Shown here piece by piece: positions 46,889 to 54,668 of a stretch of DNA of 64,000 bases. How positions within the stretch are numbered: the stretch's first letter is position 1; each line of letters starts with the position of its first letter. The translations under genes and the position numbers were made by a program. The DNA is from Limnobacter sp. 130 (GTDB lineage Bacteria > Pseudomonadota > Gammaproteobacteria > Burkholderiales > Burkholderiaceae_B): contig NZ_LR732330.1 of the NCBI RefSeq assembly GCF_902506325.1, positions 558,001-622,000 of the forward strand, read 5' to 3'. The notes below the pieces were generated by a model. The model did no database searches. It was given only the letters and a program-made list of their open reading frames with translations, and was not told the origin of the DNA.

Positions 46889-47923
46889 TTAGAAGGCTGC
46901 GACAACGCCTTCTCCCCAGCTTGCAAGCTTCGGAGCTGTTTGATCGGGACGAGGGCTATCAGCGTAGGTGGTGTTCTGCGCAAACAGGACAACTCGAGAG
47001 AAGACATAGCTTTTCTCGCTCTCCGTCATTCCTTCATACCAGCTTGGATTAATTGCGAAGTTCTCCGTATTGTCAAAGATGACATGTAAGACAGACGCCG
47101 TTAGGTCCTGAGAGCGAACAACAGAATCGAAGTAGCGCTGAGGGGCGCTATTTGCCGAGTCAAGCCAGCTGAATATGGCTGCTCCCCCAGTCTCGGTTGG
47201 AATGACAGAGATGCAGATTTGACTAGTTTCTGATTCGAGGTCCTCGAAGTCTTGAAGCTGGTTGCCATCCATGTCGATGAACGGCTGAAATGCTGCTGCA
47301 GCAAGAACTGTCGGAGTGCTTGGAAACAGGATTGCGCGTGTTACCAAACGATCCCAGCTTTGAGCTAGCAAATGCTTATCGAACGCGGACTTCAACCGCT
47401 CCACATCTTCTGCGCCCTTCAACGATGCTGCTTGGAACATCAGCATGGCTCCGGAGAACTGGATTTTTTGCTCCACCCCGTGAACTGATGCAACCTCATC
47501 AGGCGTGGGAATCGACTCAAACTGCTTGCGCTTCAGGTAGCACTCGCGAGCAACTGCGCGATAGGCAAGCATGAAACACTGCTGTCGCTGAAACCGGAAC
47601 GGCTCGAGCTCAAGACAAGCAAACAAGTCTCGATCGTGCTTCTGGCAGAAGCCGTTGAAGACCGTTACGTCCCTAAGCCCCTTCCTATGAATTTCTATCG
47701 GAAACGTATCCTTTGCGAATCTCTTTGCTTGTGCCACGACATAAACGTGTGAGTCAGTGGCAACCTTTCGAAGCATGGCCTCAACCGAAAGCGTGTGGGC
47801 GGCGACTACCGGACCATGATGATCTAGGTTTGGCGCCATACAGACCTTTGAGCTGAAGCGCCTTCGATATTTAGCGATGAGCTCGGCGGCTGCTTTCGGA
47901 TTTGGGAGATCGGACAGTGACAT
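46889..47923 (-). CDS. Cassette 11: hypothetical protein with C-x7-H-G motif
   Basis: This 344-residue soluble protein has an N-terminal block KVCMAPNLDHHGPVVAAHTL (about residues 26-45) and later CLELEPF. Cys/His spacing like this occurs in a group of uncharacterised proteins that may bind a metal, but I cannot name a family. The ATG at 47923 lies 6 bp after the R' box of attC 10, so there is no room for a normal Shine-Dalgarno sequence within the cassette. Confidence 0.65.
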   Translation of the reverse strand: MSLSDLPNPKAAAELIAKYRRRFSSKVCMAPNLDHHGPVVAAHTLSVEAMLRKVATDSHVYVVAQAKRFAKDTFPIEIHRKGLRDVTVFNGFCQKHDRDLFACLELEPFRFQRQQCFMLAYRAVARECYLKRKQFESIPTPDEVASVHGVEQKIQFSGAMLMFQAASLKGAEDVERLKSAFDKHLLAQSWDRLVTRAILFPSTPTVLAAAAFQPFIDMDGNQLQDFEDLESETSQICISVIPTETGGAAIFSWLDSANSAPQRYFDSVVRSQDLTASVLHVIFDNTENFAINPSWYEGMTESEKSYVFSRVVLFAQNTTYADSPRPDQTAPKLASWGEGVVAAF

Positions 47924-47929
47924 TACGAC

Positions 47930-48007
47930 GCCTAACGTTTGAGTTGACTGACAAATGCCGGGATGCGAAGCATGCCGGCGTTTGTCCGGTTGAACGAAGG
48001 GTTAGGC
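47930..48007 (-). repeat. attC of cassette 10
   Basis: A 78-bp site bounded by GCCTAAC and GTTAGGC, both perfect. The inner arms ACAAATGCCGG and CCGGCGTTTGT pair. Confidence 0.9.
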
Positions 48008-48466
48008 ATCACGCCAGCACTTCGGATCGGAAGCGAATTTTAGCTTTTCGAGCTGACGAAGCTCTTCGAAGCTACTGGTTCGCTCCTTGATTTCATTCCA
48101 TGCCTTGCGGAAGGCCGGGAGATTCAGGTTGTACTCAATACCGATGCACCAGCTAGCCCAGACCTTTTTACTTATTCTGTTGCGCTTCCTGAGCGCGACC
48201 TGCTCATTCGACAGATCGATATACCGGAAGAACTCGTCTCGTGATTGTCGGTGCTCTGCTTCTGAGAGCTCAGTTCCATAGAAAGCTTTTGTCGGGATTC
48301 CGGCGGCCAGATCTCGATACTCTTTCGCAAGGGTATCTTCAAACTGAAGTTGTGCGATTGATTTCGTGACCCACAGTTGCCACAGCGCAAGTAAAACGCC
48401 AGCAGCGGTTACCGCGTTAGCAAGCGCGGACAGCGCATTCCAGTCAAAGTAGTTCGGCAGTGGCAT
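48002..48466 (-). CDS. Cassette 10: single-pass membrane hypothetical protein
   Basis: This 154-residue protein has one N-terminal membrane helix (about 14-34, LANAVTAAGVLLALWQLWV) followed by a helical, charged cytoplasmic domain (about 40-154). The stop TAA is part of the R'' box of its attC. I recognise no family. Its design, one anchor plus a helical soluble part, is shared with the proteins of cassettes 1 and 5. Confidence 0.65.
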   Translation of the reverse strand: MPLPNYFDWNALSALANAVTAAGVLLALWQLWVTKSIAQLQFEDTLAKEYRDLAAGIPTKAFYGTELSEAEHRQSRDEFFRYIDLSNEQVALRKRNRISKKVWASWCIGIEYNLNLPAFRKAWNEIKERTSSFEELRQLEKLKFASDPKCWRDA

Positions 48467-48482
48467 AGGAGTCTTCTTTGAT

Positions 48483-48558
48483 GCCTAACGTTTGGTTAAG
48501 GGGCGGGCTTTAGCCCGTCCCAGTGAGCGAAGCGAACGCTTTGAACCATTTGTTATGT
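48483..48558 (-). repeat. attC of cassette 9
   Basis: A 76-bp site bounded by GCCTAAC and GTTATGT. The inner arms GGGCGGGCT and AGCCCGTCC form the stem. It differs from attC 1 (54593-54668) at only about four positions. Confidence 0.88.
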
Positions 48559-48560
48559 GT

Positions 48561-49247
48561 TTATTTTTCATTGGTTGATTCATCTGTTTCCGGCAAGTAA
48601 CTAACTCTAAATTCAGTTCCGTTCAGACAGTCTTCTATAAACGCCTTTTTAGGTATTGGGCCAACAGCACCAACCTTCTTCTTTTTGTCAAAGAATACCA
48701 GGCGCCACAACACCTCTCTGCCAAAGTCCAGATAGACCTTTACCTGTGATTCAGACCAGTTTTCTAGAAATTTTCCTCGACCATGCCAATTGATTTGATA
48801 TGCCAATGGGCCTTTTTGTAAAGGCTCTCTGCTAACCCCCATGTGGAAGTATGCCTCTGTCAGGTCATCACGAACTCCATTCACAACCCAAATCATTTCT
48901 TTATAGAAAACTTCCCTAGATACTCGCTCTGCTTGTTTTATATTTGAATTTTGAAACTCAACTACAAGGCCGTAGGGGTTTTTAATATCGGCAATGTGTT
49001 TCTCACCTGTAGACGAGTCAGCATGGATAACTTCTTGCCATTCCTCTGGGAAGTGATTTTTCCAACTTCTATGCCACTCGCCTTCTGATTCCCACCAAGG
49101 GTCACAATCAGCTCTACTTTTATGCGCCCAGTGCCAGATTTTATGGCGACCACACCTAGAAATCATTTCAGAGCCGCAATAATTACAAGTGCCTCTTAAC
49201 TTCGGCTGTGCCAGCACCTTATGTCCATCAACAATTGCGTATTTCAA
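48561..49247 (-). CDS. Cassette 9: CoiA-like nuclease family protein
   Basis: This 228-residue protein has the layout of CoiA-like proteins: an N-terminal zinc-finger-like C21-x2-C24 and H/W-rich stretch (KIWHWAHKS), then EWH (H58), then HIADIKN (D87) and VVEFQNSNI (E97, Q99, S101), which fit a PD-(D/E)xK-type nuclease core. CoiA proteins are known from competence, but many relatives stand alone and are of unknown role. The AT content is higher than that of neighbouring chromosomal genes. Confidence 0.7.
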   Translation of the reverse strand: MKYAIVDGHKVLAQPKLRGTCNYCGSEMISRCGRHKIWHWAHKSRADCDPWWESEGEWHRSWKNHFPEEWQEVIHADSSTGEKHIADIKNPYGLVVEFQNSNIKQAERVSREVFYKEMIWVVNGVRDDLTEAYFHMGVSREPLQKGPLAYQINWHGRGKFLENWSESQVKVYLDFGREVLWRLVFFDKKKKVGAVGPIPKKAFIEDCLNGTEFRVSYLPETDESTNEK

Positions 49248-49272
49248 ACTAACTCCCTAGGCTGGGGAAGAC

Positions 49273-49386
49273 ACATAACGTCGGAGTTGACCGGCACGGA
49301 GTGGCATTGCGCCGCGAGGCGCATGCTCACCTGCACGCCACGCAGCGCAATACCGCTGCGTGTCCGTGTCGAATGTCTTGTTAGGC
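49273..49386 (-). repeat. attC of cassette 8
   Basis: A 114-bp site, the longest of the array, bounded by ACATAAC and GTTAGGC. Large arms (CGACACGGA..ATTGCGC) fold on each other around the centre. Confidence 0.82.
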
Positions 49387-50298
49387 AACTCGATCACCGT
49401 GCGACGTTTCCCCGCTGACATACCGTCTCGCCAGATTTGTCAGATTACGGTTCTTCTTTTCGAATGACTTGCGATAGTCTAGAAGGTCCTCAAAGAGGGG
49501 AATCGTCTCGCCATAAGTGCGCCCATCTCGCATCACCGCAGCCAATCCGACTATAGAGTCGTCCGCTGGCAGCTCACTTCGATAACGTTCAATAGCCTCA
49601 CGAACCAGCTGATCGGATTGGCCAAGCACCTTCTGGAGTTGATCTCGGATCGTTTGATGAATTTTCCAGAGCCCCTCGATGTACTCACGCATGAAGGGCC
49701 TGATGTCGATCTTCTCCTCCATCGACTTGAGCTCGGCCAGAACTGACGCTTTGAACTTTCCGTCCTCTTCTAGTCTGGTCGCTTCAACGTACGGGGTGAC
49801 CATATAGACAATACCGTTGGCAACCCGGCTTGCGCCGTAGGTAACGCCGTGAATCGGATACCCCCGGTGCTGCACATAGTTGCGCAATGCTTCCATGAAG
49901 CGGTAGCCCAAGGATTGGTCGTACTGCGCTGACATAGCGACGTCAATACTGTTCTTCACGCCACTGACAGTCTTATCGATGTTCCCGAGGTGGTGCCGCG
50001 TATGGTCGAGATACAGTCTCGCCGCGCTCAGCAGGTTTATGACACGACGGTTCATGTGGTTGCGCTGGTCTTGGAACTCAGTCCAACTGCGGGCGCCTCG
50101 AACAAGTTCCCTGGCGCCGATTTCCAGTAGCTCCGTCTCGAACTCGAGGTAGTCATCAATCAAGAGATCGAACTTCTGCTCAATAAACAGACCTTCCCGC
50201 AGAAGATCGCGAGAACGCTTCACGTCCTCGTACTCTCGTTGAGTAAGTACAACGAATTTGGGGGAGCCGAGTACTAGCCTAGCTAAGCCATAGTCCAT
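49381..50298 (-). CDS. Cassette 8: hypothetical helical protein
   Basis: This 305-residue soluble protein is predicted to be mostly helical, with many charged residues and a central block (RLYLDHTRHHLGNIDK, about 92-107) followed by LRNYVQHRGYPIHGV (about 138-152). The latter could be an R-x4-H type motif (RNYVQH) of the kind seen in HEPN ribonucleases, but this is weak. No family recognised. The stop lies in the R'' box. Confidence 0.62.
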   Translation of the reverse strand: MDYGLARLVLGSPKFVVLTQREYEDVKRSRDLLREGLFIEQKFDLLIDDYLEFETELLEIGARELVRGARSWTEFQDQRNHMNRRVINLLSAARLYLDHTRHHLGNIDKTVSGVKNSIDVAMSAQYDQSLGYRFMEALRNYVQHRGYPIHGVTYGASRVANGIVYMVTPYVEATRLEEDGKFKASVLAELKSMEEKIDIRPFMREYIEGLWKIHQTIRDQLQKVLGQSDQLVREAIERYRSELPADDSIVGLAAVMRDGRTYGETIPLFEDLLDYRKSFEKKNRNLTNLARRYVSGETSHGDRVA

Positions 50299-50303
50299 AA
50301 GTT

Positions 50304-50393
50304 GCCTAACGCCCGCGGTAAGCTGCGCCGTAGCGAAGCGGAGGAAACCAACAGGCAGAGCCTGTTGGCGTCAGCTTGACCAAACAGTTAGGC
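50304..50393 (-). repeat. attC of cassette 7
   Basis: A 90-bp site bounded by GCCTAAC and GTTAGGC, both perfect. An inner palindrome CCAACAGGC..GCCTGTTGG forms the stem tip. Confidence 0.9.
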
Positions 50394-50401
50394 CACAATT
50401 T

Positions 50402-50893
50402 TTAGCCACACCGCTTAGCTCGCCGCTTCCGCTTGCATCCGGATGGTTTGCAGAAAAAACTACTCTTTATAACGGACTCATCAGGTGATGCACTATAAAA
50501 TCCGTCCACCAACTTAAGAAGTTCCAGGGCTTCAGTGCGTTCGGCTGTGTTCATTGACTTGAAGATAAAACGGCGCCCTGCGTACATACGTTTTGCCAGA
50601 TTGGGAGCTAGCGAGTGCAGCAGTGGACCGCGATCTTCAAAGAGGGCAAATTTTTTGAAGGTCACAATAGACGCTCTTCCACGGCGTGAACCTTGCTGAC
50701 GCATTGGGTTTATACCGATCCAGTTCAATTTGCGATCGATGCCAAATGACTGCGGTTCTTTTCCTGTGCCACCAACCCCGATAACAGCATCAAAGTCAAA
50801 ATTGCGAATAGTGCCCATACAGTCATTGATGCCGAAGCGTCCTTTGACATCAGGATCACCTATATGCGTTCGTTTGTAGACAAGTATTTTCAA
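50402..50893 (-). CDS. Cassette 7: hypothetical protein
   Basis: This 163-residue protein starts MKILVYKRTHIGDPDVKG and contains DAVIGVGGTGKEPQSFGIDR (about 35-54). The gene ends with a basic tail (CKRKRRAKRCG). The first half, with its conserved look, may be an enzyme or nucleotide-related domain, but I do not recognise it. Its start lies about 50 bp from the R' box of attC 6, leaving room for a ribosome binding site. Confidence 0.6.
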   Translation of the reverse strand: MKILVYKRTHIGDPDVKGRFGINDCMGTIRNFDFDAVIGVGGTGKEPQSFGIDRKLNWIGINPMRQQGSRRGRASIVTFKKFALFEDRGPLLHSLAPNLAKRMYAGRRFIFKSMNTAERTEALELLKLVDGFYSASPDESVIKSSFFCKPSGCKRKRRAKRCG

Positions 50894-50944
50894 GTAATTT
50901 CCGTTTCCAAGCTTTAAAGATTATTGAACGCGCCTTCAAGTTTG

Positions 50945-51010
50945 GCCTAACGTTCGAGTTAATCCGCCTGCAGAGGCAGGCAGCGGGTCGGCTTGAACGA
51001 GTGGTTAGGC
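50945..51010 (-). repeat. attC of cassette 6
   Basis: A 66-bp site bounded by GCCTAAC and GTTAGGC. Inner arms CCGCCTGC and GCAGGCAGCGG overlap in the hairpin. Confidence 0.9.
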
Positions 51011-51043
51011 GCGTCGCCTTGCTGCGAACTGAATGCGTCTTCA

Positions 51044-51565
51044 CTATGCGCTCCAGTTCGCCGCTGCAACATGGACGTTCCATCCTGACTTTCGCAGCAG
51101 TGCTTCGAAAGAGTACGTGTGATCGGAGCCGCAGACGAACAAGCAGGGCCAAGCGTTGAATGTCTCCAGTTCCTGCAACCACCATTCTTCTCGGCGACGG
51201 TTGTACCCAGCCAGCTCTGAAGCTACCTCTTCCTCGCTCGGCCGACTTGACGGCCATCCCTTGAATCGAATTTGGTTCGCTTGCAAGATCCCCATTGATC
51301 TACTCTGCTCGATCGATGGATCGCAGTACCTGTGCGCCAGGCTGACCTCTTGAGCCATTGACTCGAGAACAGTCCGATACAACCCCTTTCCCGCCAGCGC
51401 GTCGAGACTGTGCTCCTCCGCGATGGCGGCGACGCCATGCTCATGTATACAACGCCTGACGAAGGCGTCGAAGGCTTGATGGGCGACTTCCGGGAAGTCT
51501 GCGCACCCCTCCTGATACCGATGGTCAGTTCCGACCAACACTACCGATGGCAGAGAACGGTTCAC
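51044..51565 (-). CDS. Cassette 6: hypothetical protein with GTDH and CGSDH motifs
   Basis: This 173-residue protein begins at a GTG (51565) 7 bp after attC 5. It reads VVLVGTDHRYQEG near the N-terminus, AAIAEEHSLDAL (about 45-56) in the middle, and CLFVCGSDHTYSF near the C-terminus. A paired G-x-x-H and an E-E motif occur in TraB/ChaN-type proteins, so a metal-dependent enzyme is possible, but I cannot assign the family. The stop is 33 bp from its attC. Confidence 0.6.
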   Translation of the reverse strand: MNRSLPSVVLVGTDHRYQEGCADFPEVAHQAFDAFVRRCIHEHGVAAIAEEHSLDALAGKGLYRTVLESMAQEVSLAHRYCDPSIEQSRSMGILQANQIRFKGWPSSRPSEEEVASELAGYNRRREEWWLQELETFNAWPCLFVCGSDHTYSFEALLRKSGWNVHVAAANWSA

Positions 51566-51572
51566 TTGCGAC

Positions 51573-51632
51573 GCCTAACGCTTGAATTAAGCCGACCCGC
51601 GAAGCGGGTTCGGTTTGAATGAATTGTTAGGG
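51573..51632 (-). repeat. attC of cassette 5
   Basis: A 60-bp site bounded by GCCTAAC and GTTAGGG. The core GACCCGCGAAGCGGGTTC is a near-perfect hairpin. It is closely related to attC 2 (54037-54096), which has the same length and about 50 identical positions. Confidence 0.9.
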
Positions 51633-52100
51633 GGCACCTAGCAGCCCCCGAATTTCTCGTATAAGTTCCATCGCGCTATCCGCAGAGCTCTGAGCTGCAC
51701 GTATTGCTTGTCCACCGATTTCGGCTATCTCAACTGCTTTCTCGTGCACGAGGTCTTTCCGAGCTTCACGGAATTCCTGTACTCGACCAAGCACAACAGA
51801 GTCGGTGATGCCAAGTATCTTCAACCGCTCCTCGTGAGGCAACCGATCAACTTTCAGTGCTTCCACGCGGCCTAAACGACTCTGCAAGGCGATGTACAAG
51901 AGTGCATCTAGGAACATGCCCGCAAATACGATTGCAACCATTGCATTTTTAAAGGAGCGGCGGTCGGGATCCCAGAGAATGATGTAGCCAGGCTCACCAT
52001 CCGGTTTAAGCGATCTTGACGCCTCCAAATCCGCGCGCATTTCGTGATGCGCCTCGTCGGCGATGGACCAATAAACGTCAATATTGCTGATGATGCTCAC
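51627..52100 (-). CDS. Cassette 5: membrane protein with RKDLVH motif
   Basis: This 157-residue protein (GTG start at 52100) has one membrane helix (about 53-72, NAMVAIVFAGMFLDALLYIA) and a C-terminal helical domain containing FREARKDLVHEKAVEIAE (about 108-125). The R-x4-H spacing in RKDLVH resembles the active-site motif of HEPN ribonucleases. This is a motif-level observation only. The stop lies in the R'' box. Confidence 0.6.
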   Translation of the reverse strand: MSIISNIDVYWSIADEAHHEMRADLEASRSLKPDGEPGYIILWDPDRRSFKNAMVAIVFAGMFLDALLYIALQSRLGRVEALKVDRLPHEERLKILGITDSVVLGRVQEFREARKDLVHEKAVEIAEIGGQAIRAAQSSADSAMELIREIRGLLGAP

Positions 52101-52105
52101 GTGCC

Positions 52106-52193
52106 CCCTAACGTCTCAAATCACAGACGGCTAAAATCGGAGCGAGGAACGAGCTACGCTTTTAGGCGTCCGAGTTAATTTATCTTGTTAGAC
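52106..52193 (-). repeat. attC of cassette 4
   Basis: An 88-bp site bounded by CCCTAAC and GTTAGAC. Inner arms around GACGGCTAAA and TTTAGGCGTC pair with mismatches. Confidence 0.82.
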
Positions 52194-52811
52194 ATTTTTA
52201 CCTTTGCTCCAGAGATAAATATCAAAAACTCTTTCCTGAAACCAAGATTTTGAAGACACTTCCTTTATGTATTCTTTTGTCCCCACCTCTTGATCAACCG
52301 CATACAAGTTAAGTTCAGGCAATTTAGAACAAGACTTTTGAATTTGTTCTTTGTGTATTTCAAAACTTTCATTCCATTTTTTGTAGTAACCAGCCAAGTC
52401 TCCATTCTCTGAGCCCACAGCAATTCTTGCTTGTGAGTCATAGATTAAAACTGGTTGTTTTATCTTTAGCCAAAGAAATTTAGTGGTTAGTGATAAAACA
52501 CTTCTGTTTCCATATTTTCCTGATATTTCTCTTTCTATTTCCAATATTTTTTTGACTTGATCATCCCTAAAGTGCTCCTTACTTACACCATCGAGTATTT
52601 CCAAGACAGGTTGGTATCTTTTAAGCCCTTTCTTTTCATCAAATTCACTAGGCAGATTTCTAGCAACCCTATAAAAGCCTCCTGCACTTTTCAATGCGGA
52701 TAATTTTTTCTCCTCATTACCTTTAGAGAAAGCTTGACAGTAGCCTCGGTCATAAGTAAGCCACTGATTAAGGTAATAAAGTGAGCAATAATCAAAAGTC
52801 TGGATTGACAT
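52188..52811 (-). CDS. Cassette 4: hypothetical protein, AT-rich
   Basis: This 207-residue soluble, lysine-rich protein starts MSIQTFDYCSLYYLNQWL. The block LSLTTKFLWLKIKQPVLIYD (about 108-127) is the most conserved-looking part. The gene is clearly more AT-rich than the chromosomal genes on either side, as is the TIR cassette next to it, suggesting a foreign source. I start at the ATG at 52811, within the cassette; the frame runs on into attC 3. No family recognised. Confidence 0.6.
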   Translation of the reverse strand: MSIQTFDYCSLYYLNQWLTYDRGYCQAFSKGNEEKKLSALKSAGGFYRVARNLPSEFDEKKGLKRYQPVLEILDGVSKEHFRDDQVKKILEIEREISGKYGNRSVLSLTTKFLWLKIKQPVLIYDSQARIAVGSENGDLAGYYKKWNESFEIHKEQIQKSCSKLPELNLYAVDQEVGTKEYIKEVSSKSWFQERVFDIYLWSKGKNV

Positions 52812-52820
52812 ATTTTTGAT

Positions 52821-52890
52821 GCCTAACGCTCGGCTTTGCGGCGTGTCGAAGCGAAGCGTAGACACGTCCGACAACAGCCGTTTGTTAGAT
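52821..52890 (-). repeat. attC of cassette 3
   Basis: A 70-bp site bounded by GCCTAAC and GTTAGAT. The arms CGGCTTTGCGGCGTGTC and GACACGTCCGACAACAGCCG pair well. Confidence 0.9.
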
Positions 52891-53999
52891 TATCTCTCTG
52901 CTTTCATAGCGTTAATTGCTTCCAAAAGCTTAATTGTTGCTTCCCCGTCCATAGCTTCTCCTGAATAGCGGACTTCATATAGACCCTGCAGGTTGCTGGG
53001 CAGTTTGACGCCAACTTTAACCAAAAGAATAAAGCGTTTCTTATATAGAGCCATGGCGGCTCCGATTTCTATTAGTACATTTGGATTCAACATCACATGT
53101 TCTTTTGCATCTTTATCAAGAAGGGTAAGCTCGTCCTCAACATGAATTATTGCTGCTCCACACTCCCGCATGTCGTTCATGACTTTTTCTGGGACAGGTT
53201 GCGATACTGATTGTTTTTCTACCGAGACAACCGCCTCCATCTCGCCAAAGCTCAGAAGCTTTTTAATAGGCTCAATAAAAGTCTTATTTCTTCCGTGAGT
53301 TATGAATACTTTTTTGTTGTTCGCCAATGGCACCGGAGTTGCTGGTGCATGTAAGTGTATCGGCTGGACATTGGGAACTTCATCGGAGTTAGCATCATCA
53401 TCTTCGAAATCAGTTTCATCCACTTCGGGAAGCGGCATCGATATTCTTGCTTCTTTTGGAGCGGTTAGGTTGACATATTTTTTTGTCTTAATTTCTGTTA
53501 TTAGACCAAGACCTTCTGCACCCTCAATGATGAGTGATAAGACATCTGAAGCCCGCTCGCTCGGAACCCCCATACTAACTAACACGTTCTGTGCAATTTG
53601 ATCTTTTGGTATTGGCGATCCGTTGTACTTATGCAAAAAATCCCCGATTATTTTGGGCCTCATAAGTGCCTCTCTTCTCGCGGCAATATCCATGCCTTCT
53701 TCTAATGGTTGCAGTATCTTTCTCGCAAGATCTGACAATGCAATTTCTTGAGACTGGGCGCCACCATCAGTTAGGCCATAGGCGATAGCTGAACCGGTGA
53801 GCATGCGAAACTGCGAAGAGGTGGGTAGCAGATCCATGGCTGCCGCTACATCGATTGGTTTCGATGGGCCGCCGGCGTAATTCTCAAAGATTGCCGTAGG
53901 TACCCGCATCGCATGCTCTAGAGAATAAGCTGGAACATCAGACTGATTTAATCTCTTTTTGTTTTTTCGAGGAGCCTTATCTTTCCCTTCATCTACCAT
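52890..53999 (-). CDS. Cassette 3: TIR-like (CAP12/Pycsar effector type) nucleotide-binding protein
   Basis: The C-terminal part (about 229-347) of this 369-residue protein matches the predicted nucleotide-binding TIR-like domain of the CAP12/Pycsar effector family: KKVFITHGRNKTFIEPIKKL, then QSVSQPVPEKVMNDM, then NPNVLIEIGAAMALYKKRF. E311 is the likely catalytic glutamate of TIR NADases. The N-terminal 180 residues form a separate domain (AIAYGLTDGG..IALSDLARKIL, winged-helix-like), then a charged linker (190-228). Related proteins deplete NAD during phage infection. The gene is AT-rich. No adjacent cyclase gene is seen. Confidence 0.85.
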   Translation of the reverse strand: MVDEGKDKAPRKNKKRLNQSDVPAYSLEHAMRVPTAIFENYAGGPSKPIDVAAAMDLLPTSSQFRMLTGSAIAYGLTDGGAQSQEIALSDLARKILQPLEEGMDIAARREALMRPKIIGDFLHKYNGSPIPKDQIAQNVLVSMGVPSERASDVLSLIIEGAEGLGLITEIKTKKYVNLTAPKEARISMPLPEVDETDFEDDDANSDEVPNVQPIHLHAPATPVPLANNKKVFITHGRNKTFIEPIKKLLSFGEMEAVVSVEKQSVSQPVPEKVMNDMRECGAAIIHVEDELTLLDKDAKEHVMLNPNVLIEIGAAMALYKKRFILLVKVGVKLPSNLQGLYEVRYSGEAMDGEATIKLLEAINAMKAER

Positions 54000-54036
54000 G
54001 TCAGTTTCCTATTTCTGTAAATTGAAGCACGGGTTA

Positions 54037-54096
54037 ATCTAACGCCTGAGTTAAGGCGAGCCGCGAAGCGGCTTCGGTTTGAACGAATTGTTAGGA
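54037..54096 (-). repeat. attC of cassette 2
   Basis: A 60-bp site bounded by ATCTAAC and GTTAGGA. The core GAGCCGCGAAGCGGCTTC is a strong hairpin. It is closely related to attC 5. Confidence 0.9.
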
Positions 54097-54102
54097 CTCA
54101 GC

Positions 54103-54579
54103 CTACGGCGTTTTGGTCTTGATGTAGGCGTAGTCAACATGATCTTGAGCACGAAAGATGCTGACCTCCAAGAGGCCAGGAACCCCACTCCAGCGCATGA
54201 CAAAATCATTGGAGAATGATGCAGAGGATTTGTCGAGGCCGAACAATGGAAGAGCTTCCTCTGAGTAGGGCACACCGTCCAGGGCGTTGACCGTAATCCA
54301 GTCTGCCTTGCCAGAGATGAATACAACCTCGGTGTCACCCGGTTGGTAGAAGCATTTCTTGCCGTGCTTAGTGTTCTCGCAAGAAGTTGGCTCACCGAGT
54401 GCAGTTGCTACTTGTTTTTCCTCTTGTCCGGCGATGCTGGGGACATTGACGATGGCCGTGATCTTTGGCTCTGGCGGCGGTATGGGTGCTGACGTGGCGG
54501 GAGCGGGTGACGAAGGCTGCTCTCCGCCACAACTGGCAAGAAAGATGGAGGTAATCGCTGTTGTTACAAATTTTCGCAT
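54103..54579 (-). CDS. Cassette 2: small lipoprotein
   Basis: This 158-residue protein has an N-terminal lipoprotein signal with lipobox LASC (Cys17), followed by a Pro/Ser-rich linker (about 20-40) and a globular part with two further cysteines (C67 and C76), likely disulfide bonded. It is probably anchored in the periplasmic face of a membrane. I recognise no family. The TKHGKKCFYQPGDTEVVF pattern is reminiscent of small beta-rich periplasmic domains. Confidence 0.65.
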   Translation of the reverse strand: MRKFVTTAITSIFLASCGGEQPSSPAPATSAPIPPPEPKITAIVNVPSIAGQEEKQVATALGEPTSCENTKHGKKCFYQPGDTEVVFISGKADWITVNALDGVPYSEEALPLFGLDKSSASFSNDFVMRWSGVPGLLEVSIFRAQDHVDYAYIKTKTP

Positions 54580-54592
54580 AAGTTTCCGTGAG

Positions 54593-54668
54593 TCCTAACG
54601 TTTGGTTAAGGGGCGGGCTTTAGCCCGTCCCAGTGAGCGAAGCGAACGATTTGAACCAGTTGTTAGGT
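54593..54668 (-). repeat. attC of cassette 1
   Basis: A 76-bp site bounded by TCCTAAC and GTTAGGT. The core arms GGGCGGGCT and AGCCCGTCC form the stem. It is nearly identical to attC 9, six cassettes away by position, implying a shared origin of the two cassettes' sites. Confidence 0.9.
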
